A stretch of DNA of 64,000 nt from assembly GCF_000739915.1 (NCBI RefSeq), contig NZ_BBJT01000003.1:62001-126000 (forward strand). The letters run 5' to 3'. The notes beneath the pieces are model-generated. The model ran no database searches. It had not been told where the DNA came from and saw only the letters and a list, made by a program, of their open reading frames with translations. Positions within the stretch are counted from its first letter, which is position 1; each line of letters starts with the position of its first letter. Position numbers and translations under genes: made by a program. Origin of the DNA: Paenibacillus chitinolyticus NBRC 15660 (GTDB lineage: Bacteria > Bacillota > Bacilli > Paenibacillales > NBRC-103111). Below, in pieces: positions 15,044 through 23,113 of this stretch.

Positions 15044-15214
15044 TCACTCATCAACTTCAATCAACAACCCTACAGTTACACTGATCGTTTCACCGGCATC
15101 AAATTCTACGTAGGCTGCGTCAGTTTCTGAAGTGAATCCATCAAATTCGTACTGAAGGAAAAAGCCAGTTCCTAATCCAATATGTCTCACTCGATCTCCA
15201 CGATGAAATATCAA
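15044..15214 (-). CDS. Small beta-rich protein (56 aa), TTG start
   Basis: A TTG at 15214 lies nine bases after AGGGG and opens a frame beginning IFHRGDRVRHIGLGTGFFLQ. It ends at TGA 15044. The composition (alternating strands, acidic end) and the GDRVRHxGxGxG start suggest a small SH3/KOW-like barrel similar in style to the protein at 2170-2352. Function unknown. Confidence 0.5.
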   Translation of the reverse strand: MIFHRGDRVRHIGLGTGFFLQYEFDGFTSETDAAYVEFDAGETISVTVGLLIEVDE

Positions 15215-15318
15215 AAAGACCAGCCCCTATGTAGTTTGAAAACTGTTATATACATTATAATACGTTTCCAATATCTAGTATATCATATAATAATAAATTA
15301 TATTCTTATACTTTTATT

Positions 15319-15501
15319 TTAATTATTTTCCCAAACTACCTCTTTAGTTACATTGTCAATTATCCTGTAACCGACTGGACAAAATAGTTTGAGTGCTTCG
15401 AGATCTTCGCTATCTTTTATTCGCTGCCAGTATTCGATTCCTGCTTTATCATCCCGTCCGTCATAGCGTTGCAGACAGTATCTCTTCACTTCGTTTTCCA
15501 T
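15319..15501 (-). CDS. Hypothetical small protein (60 aa)
   Basis: The frame runs from ATG 15501 (MENEVKRYCLQRYDGRDD). AAGGAG touches this ATG directly, so the true start may be the GTG four codons later. It contains FCPVGYRIIDNVTKEVVW near the end. No domain assigned. Confidence 0.5.
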   Translation of the reverse strand: MENEVKRYCLQRYDGRDDKAGIEYWQRIKDSEDLEALKLFCPVGYRIIDNVTKEVVWENN

Positions 15502-15508
15502 CTCCTTA

Positions 15509-15802
15509 TCAAGCAGTTTGGAGCGCTAGATACTTTTGCATAGATAATTCGGTTACCTGGTCTAAGAACCATTTCTCTTCAACAGGATTCAACTCTCGTG
15601 GTGTTATATAGGTGTCGCTGTTATTGCAATAAATATCCGTGCGCCATCCGTTACCCTGTTGCTTAAAAGTAAAGGTGAGATCTCCCCATATTAAGTCTTT
15701 CTCATTTAGGACTTTAACTGCTTCCTCTTCCGTCAAACCATCGTTTTGCTTCACGAGAAGGTTTTTAAAATATTCATACTCTAAAAATCTTCTTTTTATC
15801 AT
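15509..15802 (-). CDS. Hypothetical phage protein (97 aa)
   Basis: ATG 15802 (MIKRRFLEYEYFKN) is preferred because AGGATGGTG lies just upstream; the frame itself opens at 15814. Residues NGWRTDIYCNNSDTYITP suggest a mixed beta protein. Ends a few bases before the 60-aa gene and probably shares its transcript. Function unknown. Confidence 0.6.
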   Translation of the reverse strand: MIKRRFLEYEYFKNLLVKQNDGLTEEEAVKVLNEKDLIWGDLTFTFKQQGNGWRTDIYCNNSDTYITPRELNPVEEKWFLDQVTELSMQKYLALQTA

Positions 15803-15831
15803 TATTAACACCATCCTATATATTTTTGTTT

Positions 15832-16056
15832 TTAAGAATTGTCTTCTTCAAGTACTTGATTGCACACTTCTACGCATTCATTACAAATAACAACTCGTCT
15901 GGCAGCAATCATTTTATTTAATTCGCTTTGAAACTTACCACAAAAATCGCATTGCAACTCATTCTCGATACTTGGGAAAACAAGAAGTTCATCATACTTT
16001 TTAGCTTTTCTCATAATCTCATGCATCGCCTTAACACCTATATTCGATTCGCTCAT
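15832..16056 (-). CDS. Stand-alone ClpX-type zinc-finger protein (74 aa)
   Basis: The C-terminal half holds CDFCGKFQSELNKMIAARRV followed by VICNECVEVCNQVLEED, a near copy of the ClpX N-terminal zinc-binding domain (CxFCGKsQxEVxKLIaG...yICdEC): four cysteines as C-x2-C ... C-x2-C. No AAA+ domain follows. ATG 16056 is chosen because GGGAGAG is seven bases upstream. The ClpX zinc domain dimerises and docks adaptors and some substrates, so a free copy could hijack or block ClpXP. That role is inference; the domain match is seen directly. Confidence 0.8.
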   Translation of the reverse strand: MSESNIGVKAMHEIMRKAKKYDELLVFPSIENELQCDFCGKFQSELNKMIAARRVVICNECVEVCNQVLEEDNS

Positions 16057-16079
16057 ACCCAATCTCTCCCTTATATAAT

Positions 16080-16283
16080 TCACTTTTTATCGTCCATTTG
16101 CTCTTGTTTCAAATATTCGGCTGCAGGCGTCCCATTGCTCCAATCATAATTCTCAAGAAAATCAAATTGCGATTTACAGTGCCATCCATTCTCAAACATT
16201 TGTCTGTGATGCCTTTCTCTTTCTTCTACATCATCATATTTATATAATTCCCGTTTGATTATAGACTCATGATATTTAATCAT
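16080..16283 (-). CDS. Hypothetical small protein (67 aa)
   Basis: ATG 16283 with AAGGAGGG about 12 bases upstream. The protein is polar and helical, with ERERHHRQMFENGWHCKSQF in the middle. Its stop falls 24 bases upstream of the zinc-finger gene start, so the two are probably co-translated. Function unknown. Confidence 0.6.
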   Translation of the reverse strand: MIKYHESIIKRELYKYDDVEERERHHRQMFENGWHCKSQFDFLENYDWSNGTPAAEYLKQEQMDDKK

Positions 16284-16322
16284 TATTTTGTAGTTCCCTC
16301 CTTATGAAATCTGCTTTTTTTG

Positions 16323-16628
16323 CTATTTAGGTTGAACAAGCATTCCACCACATTCAGGCTCTTCGCCTTCAAGCCATCCTATAATGCGCTCAAACATCGA
16401 TCTATAACTACCCCTAAAATCAAAAAGTACATCATCAAATCCAATACTAAAACAACGGCCATCTCTCAAATCCCAATTCGGACAAACATATTTGATATGC
16501 CTACAAATTCTGTTTCGATTTTTACTAAGTCTACCGAACCTGTGACTGTCCCATATTTTACTCATAATTATTTTGTATTCATCAACTGTTAGCGATTCGC
16601 TACAGATTACTTCTGGAATATTACCCAT
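16323..16628 (-). CDS. Hypothetical phage protein (101 aa)
   Basis: ATG 16628 with AAGGACG upstream and the dyad at 16658-16675. Contains several cysteines and histidines (NRICRHIKYVCPNWDLRDGR, then CFSIG), which might bind metal, but the spacing matches no motif I know. Function unknown. Confidence 0.6.
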   Translation of the reverse strand: MGNIPEVICSESLTVDEYKIIMSKIWDSHRFGRLSKNRNRICRHIKYVCPNWDLRDGRCFSIGFDDVLFDFRGSYRSMFERIIGWLEGEEPECGGMLVQPK

Positions 16629-16700
16629 GATTATTGATCGTCCTTTCGTTTTTGTGAATGAAATTGCTTTTTCATTTCTCGTTGCTTCTTCTAGTCTATT

Positions 16701-17006
16701 CTATTTGTTTGTAACCTTAATAATGATTTGCTGCGACTCAAGGATGATACTTAGTTCTGTCTTGCCATAACCCGAACTAATGGACACTCTCTTGTCACTC
16801 TCATCTAATCCAAAGTATTCAGTTATTTTATTTTTACTATTATTGATTGACTCAAGATCGCTTGTTAAGTTAGGGAATGTTAATGATACAGTCATTGCTG
16901 AATCGCTGCCACATGAGACAAATGACCAAACTGAGCCGGTTCCTTTATTGATCTCGTCTAGTAGATTTGAAAGTTTGCCAAGCTGGAATATTGATGGAGT
17001 TTGCAT
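16701..17006 (-). CDS. Hypothetical phage protein (101 aa)
   Basis: ATG 17006 follows AAGGAG at good spacing. The protein is Ser/Thr-rich with alternating strands and no basic DNA-binding character. It ends SIILESQQIIIKVTNK. Function unknown. Confidence 0.6.
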   Translation of the reverse strand: MQTPSIFQLGKLSNLLDEINKGTGSVWSFVSCGSDSAMTVSLTFPNLTSDLESINNSKNKITEYFGLDESDKRVSISSGYGKTELSIILESQQIIIKVTNK

Positions 17007-17077
17007 TTATATGTCTCCTTTCGGTTCGCCGATTATTTAAAAGCTCCGTAACAATTAGGTTGGGCTGTTATATCAAT

Positions 17078-17434
17078 TTATAGTTCACTACCATCCCACG
17101 GATAACAATTGGTATTATTTATGATTTGAGGCTTTACCCCAAAGTAATGGTACTCTGGCTCCAACTCTTCGTCTTCATAAGCTGCGGCCCACTCCGAAGC
17201 GATATTACTTGGATTGCTCGTTTCGACCAACTTAATTTCAACGGTTCCTACATCTAACAGATGATCGCCACTACTGCACTTAGGACATTTAATACCATTT
17301 CCATTTGAATCAACTATGTTACATGAAAAATGTAAACTACATTCAATACAGTACTGCAGTTCATCGTAGAATATGTGACCAATGATCTTCTCATCATAGT
17401 GCTGGATAATTCGTATAGGCATTAGTTTCCCCAT
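17078..17434 (-). CDS. Zinc-ribbon protein (118 aa)
   Basis: The cysteines in YCIECSLHFSCNIVDSNGNG and then IKCPKCSSGDH form a C-x2-C ... C-x2-C zinc ribbon at residues about 30-56. A Glu/Tyr-rich C-terminus follows. ATG 17434 is preceded by GGGGGGAT. A nucleic-acid or protein-binding role is likely, partner unknown. Confidence 0.65.
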   Translation of the reverse strand: MGKLMPIRIIQHYDEKIIGHIFYDELQYCIECSLHFSCNIVDSNGNGIKCPKCSSGDHLLDVGTVEIKLVETSNPSNIASEWAAAYEDEELEPEYHYFGVKPQIINNTNCYPWDGSEL

Positions 17435-17467
17435 ATAATCCCCCCTGTTGAATTTACTTTTTAATAT

Positions 17468-17731
17468 TTATTTATGCTCACCCAGTCGCAATCTTTGTTC
17501 TAAACATTTGCTCTGTTTTGAGTCAAAATCCTCAGCGCGCGCGCGATCTAAAATGATTTCTAGAGAATCCATCGCAGCCGAGAAGCCCTTCTTTTCTTTA
17601 GGTAAATTGCATTGCAGCTTATTGATTGCCATTCTTTGCAATTCAGACTCTAGAGTACTCGGTAAACATGATACCCATACCTTACATTGAAAGTCTTCCC
17701 CTAGATTGAGAGTTACCCATTTACCATACAT
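17468..17731 (-). CDS. Hypothetical phage protein (87 aa)
   Basis: ATG 17731 follows GGAGG. A charged, mostly helical protein after a short beta start (MYGKWVTLNLGEDFQCKVWV). The dyad at 17751-17771 is upstream. No function assigned. Confidence 0.6.
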   Translation of the reverse strand: MYGKWVTLNLGEDFQCKVWVSCLPSTLESELQRMAINKLQCNLPKEKKGFSAAMDSLEIILDRARAEDFDSKQSKCLEQRLRLGEHK

Positions 17732-17771
17732 TTCAGTTCATCCTCCCTCCTATAAAATCGCTCTTTTATTG

Positions 17772-18335
17772 TTAAGTCAGGCAAGCCATAGACTTAGCGA
17801 TAATCCTCTTGTCTGATTCTATTTGCTTCATCACTAGTTCCTGTTCTTCAAATTCAATTTTGATTTCAGCCATTCTTTGTTCGATTTCCTTCTTAACTTT
17901 AATAGATCTTGTTTTATATAATTTAAGATTTAAATTAGCTAACTCTATATCATTGTATAATTTTGTTTCTTTTATTTTCTTATACAATGTATTTTCTAGC
18001 TTTGTTAACCTTCTTATTTCAGATTGATAGAGTTTCACTAATTTATCATGGAGAGGATTCTTTTTATCTAAATCTGGAATATGTCCTCTTTTATATTCTA
18101 TTACCGTTATTACTGTAGTAAGGTCTTGTGAAAGAATAATTCCCTTTTTCCCAGAAGCGAACAGATGACTTCTGTTACCTTTATCGCAAGTAATTTCTCC
18201 TATGTATGTACCCGCCCTAATAATTGACTTACACATATTAATAATGTCGGCTTCATTCAACATCTTAAATCTTTCTTTTGCTCGTTGTATTGCATGAGGA
18301 GTAAAATCCAAAGCTTTTAAATTCACTTTGATCAT
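17772..18335 (-). CDS. RelE/DUF4258-like N-terminus with coiled-coil tail (187 aa)
   Basis: The N-terminal 95 residues (FTPHAIQRAKERF, then IGEITCDKGNRSHLFASGKK and ILSQDLTTVITVIEYKRG) resemble small RelE/DUF4258-type folds, where a conserved His-Ala-x-x-R starts the domain. The C-terminal half is a lysine- and glutamate-rich coiled coil. ATG 18335 follows GGAGGGG and overlaps the previous stop by four bases. It could be an RNA-cleaving toxin relative, but without an evident antitoxin this is uncertain. Confidence 0.5.
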   Translation of the reverse strand: MIKVNLKALDFTPHAIQRAKERFKMLNEADIINMCKSIIRAGTYIGEITCDKGNRSHLFASGKKGIILSQDLTTVITVIEYKRGHIPDLDKKNPLHDKLVKLYQSEIRRLTKLENTLYKKIKETKLYNDIELANLNLKLYKTRSIKVKKEIEQRMAEIKIEFEEQELVMKQIESDKRIIAKSMACLT

Positions 18336-18556
18336 TCTTTCCCCTCCGGGACCAATTGATATTTATTTATAATTTCAATAGCTTTATTTTTAAAATTCTC
18401 ACCTATATAAACTGTTTGCCAGCTATTACTTAACCCGATTAGATTTTCTTTTTTCAATTTTCTTAGAACGTCAGTATCGTAACCCCTCCAGCTTTCATTT
18501 CCACTTGCTGTTAAATGAATAAGTACAACAGTTAGATCTTCAATTAATTGATCCAT
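18332..18556 (-). CDS. Hypothetical small protein (74 aa)
   Basis: ATG 18556 follows GAGGTG. The protein is helical; RGYDTDVLRKLKKENLI suggests a winged-helix-like recognition segment, but it is too short to assign. It overlaps the next gene by four bases (coupled translation). The dyad at 18566-18586 is upstream. Confidence 0.6.
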   Translation of the reverse strand: MDQLIEDLTVVLIHLTASGNESWRGYDTDVLRKLKKENLIGLSNSWQTVYIGENFKNKAIEIINKYQLVPEGKE

Positions 18557-18575
18557 TTTTCACCTCATAAAAGAC

Positions 18576-18815
18576 TTATTTCATCGTAATTGCTTCGACA
18601 ATTAACCGACATGAATTATCATAATGTGCTTGGGCTAATTCCTTGCTTTTCTCTAAAGTGTGAACGTCTCTTCCAATATCTTTACCATCGAACCAGATCA
18701 TATAAGTGTCATTATTTCCTTTAGAAATGAGATAATGACTTTTCTTAATTCCGAAGTCAACCCATGACTCGTGTTTATGAATCGAAGTTGATTTAAATTC
18801 CAATTTTTTAAACAT
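18576..18815 (-). CDS. Hypothetical small protein (79 aa)
   Basis: ATG 18815 (MFKKLEFKSTSIHKH) has AGGAG at proper distance; the longer frame opens at 18836 with no site. Mixed beta then helix. Function unknown. Dyad at 18844-18864. Confidence 0.6.
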   Translation of the reverse strand: MFKKLEFKSTSIHKHESWVDFGIKKSHYLISKGNNDTYMIWFDGKDIGRDVHTLEKSKELAQAHYDNSCRLIVEAITMK

Positions 18816-18865
18816 AATAATTCGTCTCCTATTCATATTCTGAATGAAATACTTCTTTCATTTGG

Positions 18866-19210
18866 CTATATTACTTTCCGATATTGATATCCTGTAGGTG
18901 AATTGCCCACATATTCAAAACAAAACTTTCGGTTAGCCAAATTAATCTCTGTTACTGCACCTTTTTGGAATCCAGATGATTTAAGTTGTTCTATGAAATT
19001 TGGATTATGAATTATATCTGGATCGCTCTTATCATCAATAACAATTTCAAAACGTTTCAGTTGATCTGGAAGTTCATTTACTTCTTCCCAATAGTCAAGT
19101 GCAATCAATGCTCCATTTCCAATTCCTGCTTCATTGCAAGCATTCGCAATATTTGTGCCGATTACATACTCTTCCTTGTCAAATCTCCAGACTAACTTAT
19201 ATATTTTCAT
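18866..19210 (-). CDS. Hypothetical phage protein (114 aa)
   Basis: ATG 19210 follows GGAGGAG. The protein begins MKIYKLVWRFDKEEYVIGTN and ends FEYVGNSPTGYQYRKVI, mostly beta. No known domain. The dyad at 19236-19255 precedes it. Confidence 0.6.
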   Translation of the reverse strand: MKIYKLVWRFDKEEYVIGTNIANACNEAGIGNGALIALDYWEEVNELPDQLKRFEIVIDDKSDPDIIHNPNFIEQLKSSGFQKGAVTEINLANRKFCFEYVGNSPTGYQYRKVI

Positions 19211-19250
19211 TTACTACTCCTCCTCTGAATAAGCCGATAAAAGAATCCTT

Positions 19251-19439
19251 TCATCGTATTACATTAATTCCAAAATCATTTATCCATTCCAAATATCCAG
19301 AAGATGCTTCTTGTGCATAGATTAAGTTACATTTTGTTCCCTTCACATCTAAGTAAGTCTTAGCCTTGTTTTCGGCCTCTTGCTTTGTTAAAGCTTCCAC
19401 AGGCATTGCAGCTCCATCATATCCAACATGCCAAATCAC
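19251..19439 (-). CDS. Hypothetical small protein (62 aa)
   Basis: GTG 19439 is chosen ten bases behind GGGGAG; the frame opens upstream at ATG 19457. The sequence IWHVGYDGAAMPVEALTKQE with a C-terminal GINVIR resembles in style the protein at 31016-31222, which also ends in GYTVIR; both have a central helix rich in Ala and Lys. Function unknown. Confidence 0.55.
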   Translation of the reverse strand: MIWHVGYDGAAMPVEALTKQEAENKAKTYLDVKGTKCNLIYAQEASSGYLEWINDFGINVIR

Positions 19440-19560
19440 ATTGAAACATCTCCCCATGAAATAATCTTTTCATCGTATTAAATTCTGATTTTGCTCTTGA
19501 GTCCTAGCGAAACGTAATATAGGTGTATGCTCTTACATTTTTAAAGAAATCATTTGATTA

Positions 19561-20076
19561 TTAAACGATCAAGTAAGCCCAAACGACGTATAACAAATAC
19601 ACAAATAAAGGATGTGCCAGTATTGTAATTACCTGAGCTAACCTGTTTTCCTTTATTAGCTTCTCAATTCTTAACACTTCGTGATGCAATCCTGTCTTTC
19701 TGCAATATTCAATTGCATAGTTATTTGCATCCATCTCTTTTCTATTGAATGAGTAATAGATTAAATATAAAGCGCGCGCTAGTTTTTTTAATATCCATGG
19801 CTTATTACTGCTACTACGAAATGTGTAATTCTCTTTATTTCTATTCTTATACTGCCAGCTATGTCGCATCTCATGAGCAAGAATTCCAATGTTATTTGTG
19901 TCTGCAACAGCTACAAACTCGGGGTTTTCTTCCCAAACATGTGCCCCTAAAAATAACGAACCATATTTTTTAGTTTTTTCTTTTGCCTCTTCTCCAAAGA
20001 AGACTAAGGGATCGACATTCAGTTCTCGTTTTAGGTTTTCAGTATGAGCGTAAAAAAGCGTTTTCTCATCTACCAT
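19561..20076 (-). CDS. Membrane-anchored HExxH metallopeptidase-like protein
   Basis: IGILAHEMRHSWQYKNR contains HEMRH, the HExxH zinc-binding motif, at about residue 69, with a downstream Glu-rich segment (KEMDANNYAIEYC) that can give the third ligand. A hydrophobic C-terminus (about residues 150-171) would anchor it in the membrane. ATG 20076 follows GGGAGAT. It resembles phage-encoded minigluzincins. The target is unknown. Confidence 0.65.
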   Translation of the reverse strand: MVDEKTLFYAHTENLKRELNVDPLVFFGEEAKEKTKKYGSLFLGAHVWEENPEFVAVADTNNIGILAHEMRHSWQYKNRNKENYTFRSSSNKPWILKKLARALYLIYYSFNRKEMDANNYAIEYCRKTGLHHEVLRIEKLIKENRLAQVITILAHPLFVYLLYVVWAYLIV

Positions 20077-20202
20077 GTAACTATCTCCCTATGTATAATC
20101 GTTTATTTTTACAGAACAGACATTGCTCTTCACCAAGTACTTAAAGCATATTTCTTCTTCTTTATACAAGTCAATTCTTGTATAAAATATTCATTTCATT
20201 TT

Positions 20203-20466
20203 TTAATGTCTATTAATACCATACTCATTAACCAACCGGCAAATGTGAGATTTTTTAATTGCAATGATTTCATCTTCAGATAGTTCTTTAAAAAAATCTT
20301 CGTATGTAAATTCGGGAAACATCTTTTTCAATTGAGAAATCCGTTTTTCCGGAATAACCCCTGTCTTTAGCCAAATAGATATATTCGCCCTGTTAATTCC
20401 TATACTATTAGCAATATCTGAATAAGTTTTTCCATAAAGATTACAAGCCAATCTTAAACCGTTCAA
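20203..20466 (-). CDS. XRE-like helix-turn-helix protein (87 aa)
   Basis: YGKTYSDIANSIGINRANIS forms a helix-turn-helix at residues about 11-30, followed by a lysine-rich helix. The likely start is TTG 20466 with GGAG about 11 bases upstream. Small regulator, target unknown. The dyad at 20499-20519 lies just upstream. Confidence 0.6.
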   Translation of the reverse strand: MNGLRLACNLYGKTYSDIANSIGINRANISIWLKTGVIPEKRISQLKKMFPEFTYEDFFKELSEDEIIAIKKSHICRLVNEYGINRH

Positions 20467-20520
20467 TAATTTTCACGCTCCTATAAGTTGAGCAATTTGA
20501 TAAAAGGATCATTTTATTGC

Positions 20521-20670
20521 TTAAAACACTCTAATTATTTGTTCGGTTTTCTTTTTTAAATACTCAATCTCTTTTGACTGCGATTTAATCAGTGCTAACA
20601 TTCCAGTAATTACTGGATCATTTCTATAGTGTCTATCATCGATTAGTTTTTCAAGTTCTTTTATTTTCAA
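20521..20670 (-). CDS. Small coiled-coil peptide (49 aa), TTG start
   Basis: TTG 20670 lies behind GGAGTGG inside the end of the preceding gene and overlaps it by 20 bases. The peptide begins MKIKELEKLIDDRHYRNDP and ends with a Lys/Glu helix. Likely translated by coupling. Function unknown. Confidence 0.5.
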   Translation of the reverse strand: MKIKELEKLIDDRHYRNDPVITGMLALIKSQSKEIEYLKKKTEQIIRVF

Positions 20671-20863
20671 CGTCGCCCACTCCTTCTAACTCATCGAGTA
20701 TATATTGATAAGCTGCTACTTTACCCTCCCAATAACCTAAACTATAGCCCCCAAAATAATTATGAGTTTGTTCTGGATTTTCTCCATGTTCATTTTTATA
20801 GGTGAAAGCTCTTCGTTTAGCATAAGTTATCCTCTTTGCTAAAAAATCTCTAATGTCTTGCAT
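20651..20863 (-). CDS. Hypothetical small protein (70 aa)
   Basis: ATG 20863 follows AGGAGG. Helical with an aromatic middle (HNYFGGYSLGYWEGKVAAYQ). The dyad at 20887-20904 precedes it. No domain assigned. Confidence 0.6.
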   Translation of the reverse strand: MQDIRDFLAKRITYAKRRAFTYKNEHGENPEQTHNYFGGYSLGYWEGKVAAYQYILDELEGVGDVENKRT

Positions 20864-20968
20864 TTATCCGAATTCCTCCTAGATAAATAAAATATAGTTT
20901 TATCGTATATCATACATATATATTATATTCTTTTATTATATTAACGTCAATCCTTTTTCACTTAAAAA

Positions 20969-20996
20969 GCCTAATTAGTTTTTACACTAATTAGGC
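20969..20996 (-). terminator. Intrinsic terminator after mazF-like gene
   Basis: GCCTAATTAGT and ACTAATTAGGC form an 11-bp perfect stem with a 6-base loop; the minus strand continues into TTTTTAAG. It ends the mazF transcript and separates it from the run of small genes downstream. Confidence 0.8.
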
Positions 20997-21079
20997 CTAT
21001 GTACCGGTAGACATTCTGGATCAAATCCTTTACATTCACAATTGCAATCCATAATGTATTATTTTATTATCAAAGAACG

Positions 21080-21484
21080 TTAATTAAACATGTCAGCACA
21101 ACTTATTTTATGAGCCTGCGTAACTTTCTGCATTACATCGCTACTCAACTCGGCTACTTTGTTTATTAGCCTTGATTTGTCAACCGTTCTGACCTGCTCT
21201 AACATAACAACAGAATCCAAGAGTACTCCATCTACACCCCCTTCTAAGACAACATGTGTAGGCAGTTTTGCTTTTTGGATTTGAGACGAAATAGCTGCTA
21301 CAATTACAGTAGTTCCAAACTTGTTACCCTTTTGATTACTGATGATTACGCAAGGTCTAATGCCTCCTTGCTCAGATCCCACGTTTCCATCAAGCCTAAC
21401 AGTCCAAACTTCTCCCCTATTCACTTCTACTTTCTGTGTCATTCTATTCACATCGCTATACTTCCGTTCTAATACTGCAGCCAT
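21080..21484 (-). CDS. mazF: MazF/PemK-like endoribonuclease, no visible antitoxin
   Basis: NRGEVWTVRLDGNVGSEQGG, then RPCVIISNQKGNKFGTTVIV, is the MazF/PemK fold signature, with the G-S-E-Q-G-G-x-R-P-C/V-x-I-I-S-N core; the full toxin length is present (about 118 residues after an 18-residue extension). These proteins cut single-stranded mRNA. ATG 21484 follows GGAGAG. No MazE-like gene is adjacent: upstream is a divergent RsfA-like gene and downstream a terminator. It may therefore be orphan, paired at a distance, or inactive. Confidence 0.85.
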   Translation of the reverse strand: MAAVLERKYSDVNRMTQKVEVNRGEVWTVRLDGNVGSEQGGIRPCVIISNQKGNKFGTTVIVAAISSQIQKAKLPTHVVLEGGVDGVLLDSVVMLEQVRTVDKSRLINKVAELSSDVMQKVTQAHKISCADMFN

Positions 21485-21712
21485 CAATCGATCTCTCCTT
21501 TTTGATTTTTCGCTATATTTTCATTTTTTATTCACAATAGTATTATACCCCCTATTATAAAGAACAAAACTATAAAATACAATAGTTATTTGTCAAATGG
21601 AAAATCGCTCAAAAAACAAAGTATTTTATCCTTTACATAAATGGATAGGCATGGTAATGGAATAAATTCCCTCCAAACTGGATAGATTTAATATTATACG
21701 GAGGTGGCACAT

Positions 21713-22189
21713 TTGAGGAAAGATAATTGGACAAGCCAGGAAGATAAGATTCTGGCAGATACTATTCTCGCACATATTGCAAGCGGAAGCACTCAACTAC
21801 AAGCTTTTGAAGAGGTGTCAGCAAAAGTCGATAGATCTTCAGCAGCGTGTGGATTTAGATGGAATAGCGAATTAAGAAAGATCTATACTGAAGAGATTAA
21901 GAAGGCTAAAACTGCGCGCGCCGAATCCAAAATGAAAAGATCAAATAATGATTACTCAGAACAGGTTGAGCAAGACTACGAAGATACCTTTGGCGGTTTA
22001 CTCGAAAAGTTGAAATCAAAAATAAGCTTACTTGAAAAAGAGTTAGATCGAGTAAAGAATGAAAACACCAGATTGAAAATTACTTTACAGGATAGCAGGC
22101 CGGATGTGGTTTTGAGCGAGGATTTTAAAAACATGATAAAAATAATTGAACGCGCCAGATCACTAGGCGTCTTAGAGAAGACAAGTTAA
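21713..22189 (+). CDS. rsfA: RsfA-like (Myb/SANT-type) transcription regulator
   Basis: The N-terminus (DNWTSQEDKILADTILAHIA, then GSTQLQAFEEV and RSSAACGFRWNSELR) matches the SANT/Myb-like domain of RsfA and YlbO, regulators of prespore genes in Bacillus. A coiled coil (about residues 85-125) follows. TTG 21713 is preferred, eight bases behind GGAGG; GTG 21704 overlaps the ribosome site. It is one of the few plus-strand genes in the left half and is closed by a terminator. It could link the prophage to host sporulation; that is inference. Confidence 0.8.
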   Translation: MRKDNWTSQEDKILADTILAHIASGSTQLQAFEEVSAKVDRSSAACGFRWNSELRKIYTEEIKKAKTARAESKMKRSNNDYSEQVEQDYEDTFGGLLEKLKSKISLLEKELDRVKNENTRLKITLQDSRPDVVLSEDFKNMIKIIERARSLGVLEKTS

Positions 22190-22216
22190 CCCCCACCATA
22201 AGGTAGGGGTTTTTTA
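22190..22216. terminator. Bidirectional terminator between RsfA-like and ligase genes
   Basis: A C-rich arm (CCCCCACC) pairs with GGTAGGGG around ATAA, followed on the plus strand by TTTTTTATTT. It serves the RsfA-like gene and probably the convergent ligase gene. Confidence 0.75.
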
Positions 22217-22217
22217 T

Positions 22218-23051
22218 TTATAAAACATATTCAACAAACACTGGCGATCTCAATAGTCCTTTTTTAGTCCAATTTCTTGTTTTAATCCGAGCCTTTATTA
22301 GCGGCTCAAGATAGACAGTACTTTTGTCTTCTTTGTAAGTGATCGATCTTTTTATGACATTGAATGCTTTTTTTGCTTCTGGATTCACACCCAATTCAAT
22401 AACACCGGCAGCTCTCATTTTGCCTGTCTCATCTATAACTGATGTGAGCCATCCAAATTCGTTCTTTTTATAACCTGTAATAAACACTTCGGCATATGTC
22501 CAATTTATTACCTTCTGCCAATTCCAAGATCTCTTGCCTATTTCGTATCTTGACTCTGCCATCTTTTGAACTAAGCCCTCTAATGCATTTGCCTCTACAA
22601 GCTCATAAAGGGCACTAGCTGAGCCGAGAGACCATTTAACCTGTTTATATGACTCCGTCTCACTAAAAGATTCCGAAAGCAATTCTTTTCGTTTTAACAG
22701 TGGCAATCCTGATGTATCAATTCCTTTATATCTTATAATATCAAATGCAAAGAATGTGACTAAGGTTTTATCGGTTTTGGACTTGAATCTTTTAGATAAT
22801 GCTTCGAAATCAGGTTTTCCTTGGGCGTCAATTATGACTACCTCTCCATCAATAATTGTTCCTTCTGGTAATGGACAATCTAGCAACTCTGAAAATATAG
22901 ACGTTACCTCGTTATTGTGCCGAGTGTATAATTTCACACCATTTATAGTACTGATTATCAGTCTAAATCCATCAAACTTCAATTCATTTATATAAGCAGC
23001 TTCATCACTTGGATTATTTGCCGTTTGTAAAAGCATAGGAGAAACAAACAT
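22218..23051 (-). CDS. ligB: ATP-dependent DNA ligase (SPbeta LigB/YoqV-like)
   Basis: Motif I reads ELKFDGFRL with the adenylated Lys at about residue 25, motif III EGTIIDGEVVIID near 68-80 and motif IV EGLVQKM near 155. Catalytic and OB-like regions fit 277 residues, close to SPbeta YoqV (about 270 aa). It seals nicks in double-stranded DNA using ATP during phage replication or repair. ATG 23051 follows GGGTGATG. Convergent with the RsfA-like gene. Confidence 0.88.
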   Translation of the reverse strand: MFVSPMLLQTANNPSDEAAYINELKFDGFRLIISTINGVKLYTRHNNEVTSIFSELLDCPLPEGTIIDGEVVIIDAQGKPDFEALSKRFKSKTDKTLVTFFAFDIIRYKGIDTSGLPLLKRKELLSESFSETESYKQVKWSLGSASALYELVEANALEGLVQKMAESRYEIGKRSWNWQKVINWTYAEVFITGYKKNEFGWLTSVIDETGKMRAAGVIELGVNPEAKKAFNVIKRSITYKEDKSTVYLEPLIKARIKTRNWTKKGLLRSPVFVEYVL

Positions 23052-23113
23052 TTTTCATCACCCAATTACATTGTAACTCTTTTTCAAAAGATATTTATCT
23101 AGTAAGTATTGGG

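Noticed and set aside
20987-21052. 21-residue cysteine-rich reading frame (MDCNCECKGFDPEC...)
   Set aside because: No ribosome site precedes the ATG and its end overlaps the terminator after mazF; probably chance.
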